A stretch of DNA of 6,699 nucleotides from Clostridia bacterium (GTDB lineage: Bacteria > Bacillota_A > Clostridia > Oscillospirales > CAG-272). The notes below the pieces were generated by a model. It was not told the DNA's origin and ran no database searches. It saw only the letters and a list, made by a program, of their open reading frames with translations. This document shows, piece after piece, positions 5,439 to 6,699 of this stretch. Position 1 is the first letter of the stretch, and each line of letters begins with the position of its first letter. Location of the stretch: contig JAFZCF010000185.1 of NCBI GenBank assembly GCA_017552165.1, forward strand, positions 1 through 6,699. Direction: 5' to 3'. The translations under genes were made by a program, and so were the position numbers.

Positions 5439-6699
5439 ATGAAAAAACCAGCGCAAACAGTTTCGGAAGTTGATTGGCTTCTTAAAGAATGGGACTTTGA
5501 TGCCAACTCAAAGTTGGGGCTTTCTCCCGACACTATCGGCTCACAAAGCAATAAAACAGCTTGCTGGAAATGCAGATTCGGGCACACATGGACGGCCAAA
5601 ATCAACAACAGATATAATGGATGTGGCTGCCCAGAATGTAGAAAAGGCCTAAAAACTTCGTTCCCGGAGCAAGCGGTCTTCTTCTACCTCAAAAGCATTT
5701 TTCCTGATGCAGTAAACTCATATAAAGACATTTTCTCCAGCCAAATGGAACTGGACATTTTTTTGCCTTCGATCAATGTGGGAATTGAATACGACGGTAT
5801 TGCTTGGCACGGTGAAAATGCTGTTGAAAAAGAGCAGAGAAAACATGAGATTTGCAAGCAAAACAACATTCATCTGGTGAGACTTATAGAAAACAAAAAA
5901 CATGTTTCCAGTGAGTTGCTTATTGCAGATTCAACTGTATTTGTGAGTACGCCTTTTTCTGGAAACAATGCAAGCTATCGCGCGTTAGACGATGCAATCA
6001 CAAAATTGCTTCAGGAATTATCATCGAAACACCCCTTCAATGGAAATGGTGAAAAAAGTAAGGGAGCAATTACAACAACATATTCCAACTTAACTGTAAA
6101 CACTTTCAAAGATCGGATTTTGATTTTGCAGAACTATCTTGCCATCAAAGAGGATAATTCCTTTGGCAAGGCGTATCCCGAGATTGCACAACTTTGGCAT
6201 CCGACAAAAAATGGCTTTTTGACTCCATACATGTTTCCGCCACATACGAATACCATTGTATGGTGGCACGGAAAATGCGGTCATGAGTGGGAAAATCCGA
6301 TAACTGTCATGTCGCGCGGATACGGATGTCCATATTGTCACGGATTGCGTGTATTGAAAGGTTTTAATGACCTTGAATCAGTGTATCCCGAAATCGCTAA
6401 ACAATGGCATCCAACCAAAAATGGGCAGAACAAACCCGATATGTTTACATTCGGATCCGGCCACAAAGCGTACTGGCTCTGTCCCATCTGTAATAAGGAA
6501 TGGTTGTCAGCTATCAACAATCGGACGACAAATCACCATAACTGTCCATTTTGTTCTCATGAAAAGCCAATCAAGGGAATAAACGATTTGGCAACTGTCA
6601 GACCGGATTTGATGGCTGAATGGAATTATGACAAAAATGTCGGCCTTGATCCATCAAACTATATGGAATTCAGCAATAAGAAAGTTTGGTGGAAATGCC
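5439..6699 (+). CDS. Multi-zinc-ribbon (DUF4379-like) protein with Vsr-like endonuclease domain, 3' end missing
   Basis: The frame is open from ATG 5439 to the right edge: 420 codons with no stop. Four repeats of a treble-clef zinc ribbon of the DUF4379 kind are visible, each with a W-x-C, often GH-x-W, and C-P-x-C: repeat 1 residues 11-67 (C45, H49, C64, C67), repeat 2 241-300 (C280, H282, C297, C300), repeat 3 307-372 (C348, C351, C369, C372), repeat 4 from 379, cut at C420. Between repeats 1 and 2 lies a nuclease-like domain, about 74-152: FPEQ (E77), ELDIFLP (D106), IEYDGIAWH (E117, D119, H124), then LVRLIE (146-151). This fits the Vsr-like or EDxHD restriction-endonuclease fold seen in some phage homing endonucleases. 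Residues 165-240 are a spacer. I infer a DNA-binding nuclease; the target and biological role are unknown. The start has only a weak site (AAAGAAG, 5426-5432), but no other in-frame start exists after the in-frame TAA at 5373. Codon use is AT-rich, unlike the genes before it, suggesting horizontal acquisition. Confidence 0.85.
   Translation, partial: MKKPAQTVSEVDWLLKEWDFDANSKLGLSPDTIGSQSNKTACWKCRFGHTWTAKINNRYNGCGCPECRKGLKTSFPEQAVFFYLKSIFPDAVNSYKDIFSSQMELDIFLPSINVGIEYDGIAWHGENAVEKEQRKHEICKQNNIHLVRLIENKKHVSSELLIADSTVFVSTPFSGNNASYRALDDAITKLLQELSSKHPFNGNGEKSKGAITTTYSNLTVNTFKDRILILQNYLAIKEDNSFGKAYPEIAQLWHPTKNGFLTPYMFPPHTNTIVWWHGKCGHEWENPITVMSRGYGCPYCHGLRVLKGFNDLESVYPEIAKQWHPTKNGQNKPDMFTFGSGHKAYWLCPICNKEWLSAINNRTTNHHNCPFCSHEKPIKGINDLATVRPDLMAEWNYDKNVGLDPSNYMEFSNKKVWWKC
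6174..6424 (+). repeat. Imperfect direct repeat inside the zinc-ribbon gene
   Basis: Two 41-base copies at 6174-6214 and 6384-6424 match at 33 of 41 bases by hand alignment. Both encode YPEIA-x-x-WHPTKNG (residues 246-259 and 316-329), the start of zinc-ribbon repeats 2 and 3. The similarity reflects duplicated protein modules rather than a mobile or regulatory element. DNA-level similarity this high suggests fairly recent duplication or gene conversion between modules. Confidence 0.6.

Noticed and set aside
5470..5652. A 60-codon plus-strand frame at the start of the AT-rich region, and others at 6367-6582 (+) and 6090-6341 (-)
   Set aside because: All are off-frame shadows of the long zinc-ribbon frame that stays open from 5439 to the window end.
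6174..6424. Direct repeats considered as a CRISPR or insertion-sequence signature
   Set aside because: There are only two diverged copies, they fall in-frame within protein repeats, and they lack regular spacers or inverted ends.

Overview
The window has two parts of clearly different origin. Positions 1 to about 5370 are GC-rich (hand-counted 60-base stretches run from 58% to 80% G+C) and carry four tightly packed plus-strand genes. Positions from about 5370 to the right edge are AT-rich (sampled stretches 33% to 43% G+C) and carry one plus-strand gene that runs off the end. The GC-rich protein sequences, strong AAGGAG-type ribosome binding sites, and a lipoprotein signal followed by an Ala/Thr/Ser/Pro/Glu-rich linker suggest an uncultured gut- or rumen-type Clostridia (Bacillota) genome. 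This is an inference from sequence style; no rRNA or marker-gene placement is possible here.

Layout, all on the plus strand: (1) the 3' three-quarters of uvrA, cut by the left edge, ending at 2242; (2) a PHP-domain metallohydrolase of the CehA/McbA type, 2244-3266, one base after uvrA stops and with its ribosome binding site inside the last uvrA codons; (3) a DUF4432 / aldose-1-epimerase-like protein, 3283-4269; (4) a lipoprotein with a family 43 glycoside hydrolase-type five-bladed propeller, 4318-5367; (5) a multi-zinc-ribbon protein with a Vsr-like (EDxHD-type) endonuclease domain inserted after its first zinc ribbon, 5439 to beyond 6699.

Genes 2-4 look like a small carbohydrate cassette. 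The surface-anchored GH43-type protein would act on or bind plant-type glycans outside the cell, the DUF4432 protein probably handles a sugar in the cytoplasm, and the PHP protein hydrolyses an unknown (probably phosphorylated) substrate. Their spacings (1, 16 and 48 bases) and the lack of any terminator between them suggest co-transcription with or readthrough from uvrA, although a DNA-repair gene has no evident functional link to the other three.

The AT-rich gene 5 is the most unusual item. It is a putative nuclease with several DNA-binding-type zinc ribbons, placed immediately after a compositional break, as expected of horizontally acquired accessory DNA. I recognise the architecture as a recurring one in Clostridia and phages, with no function I can name. 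I see no RNA gene, CRISPR array, insertion sequence or convincing rho-independent terminator in the window.
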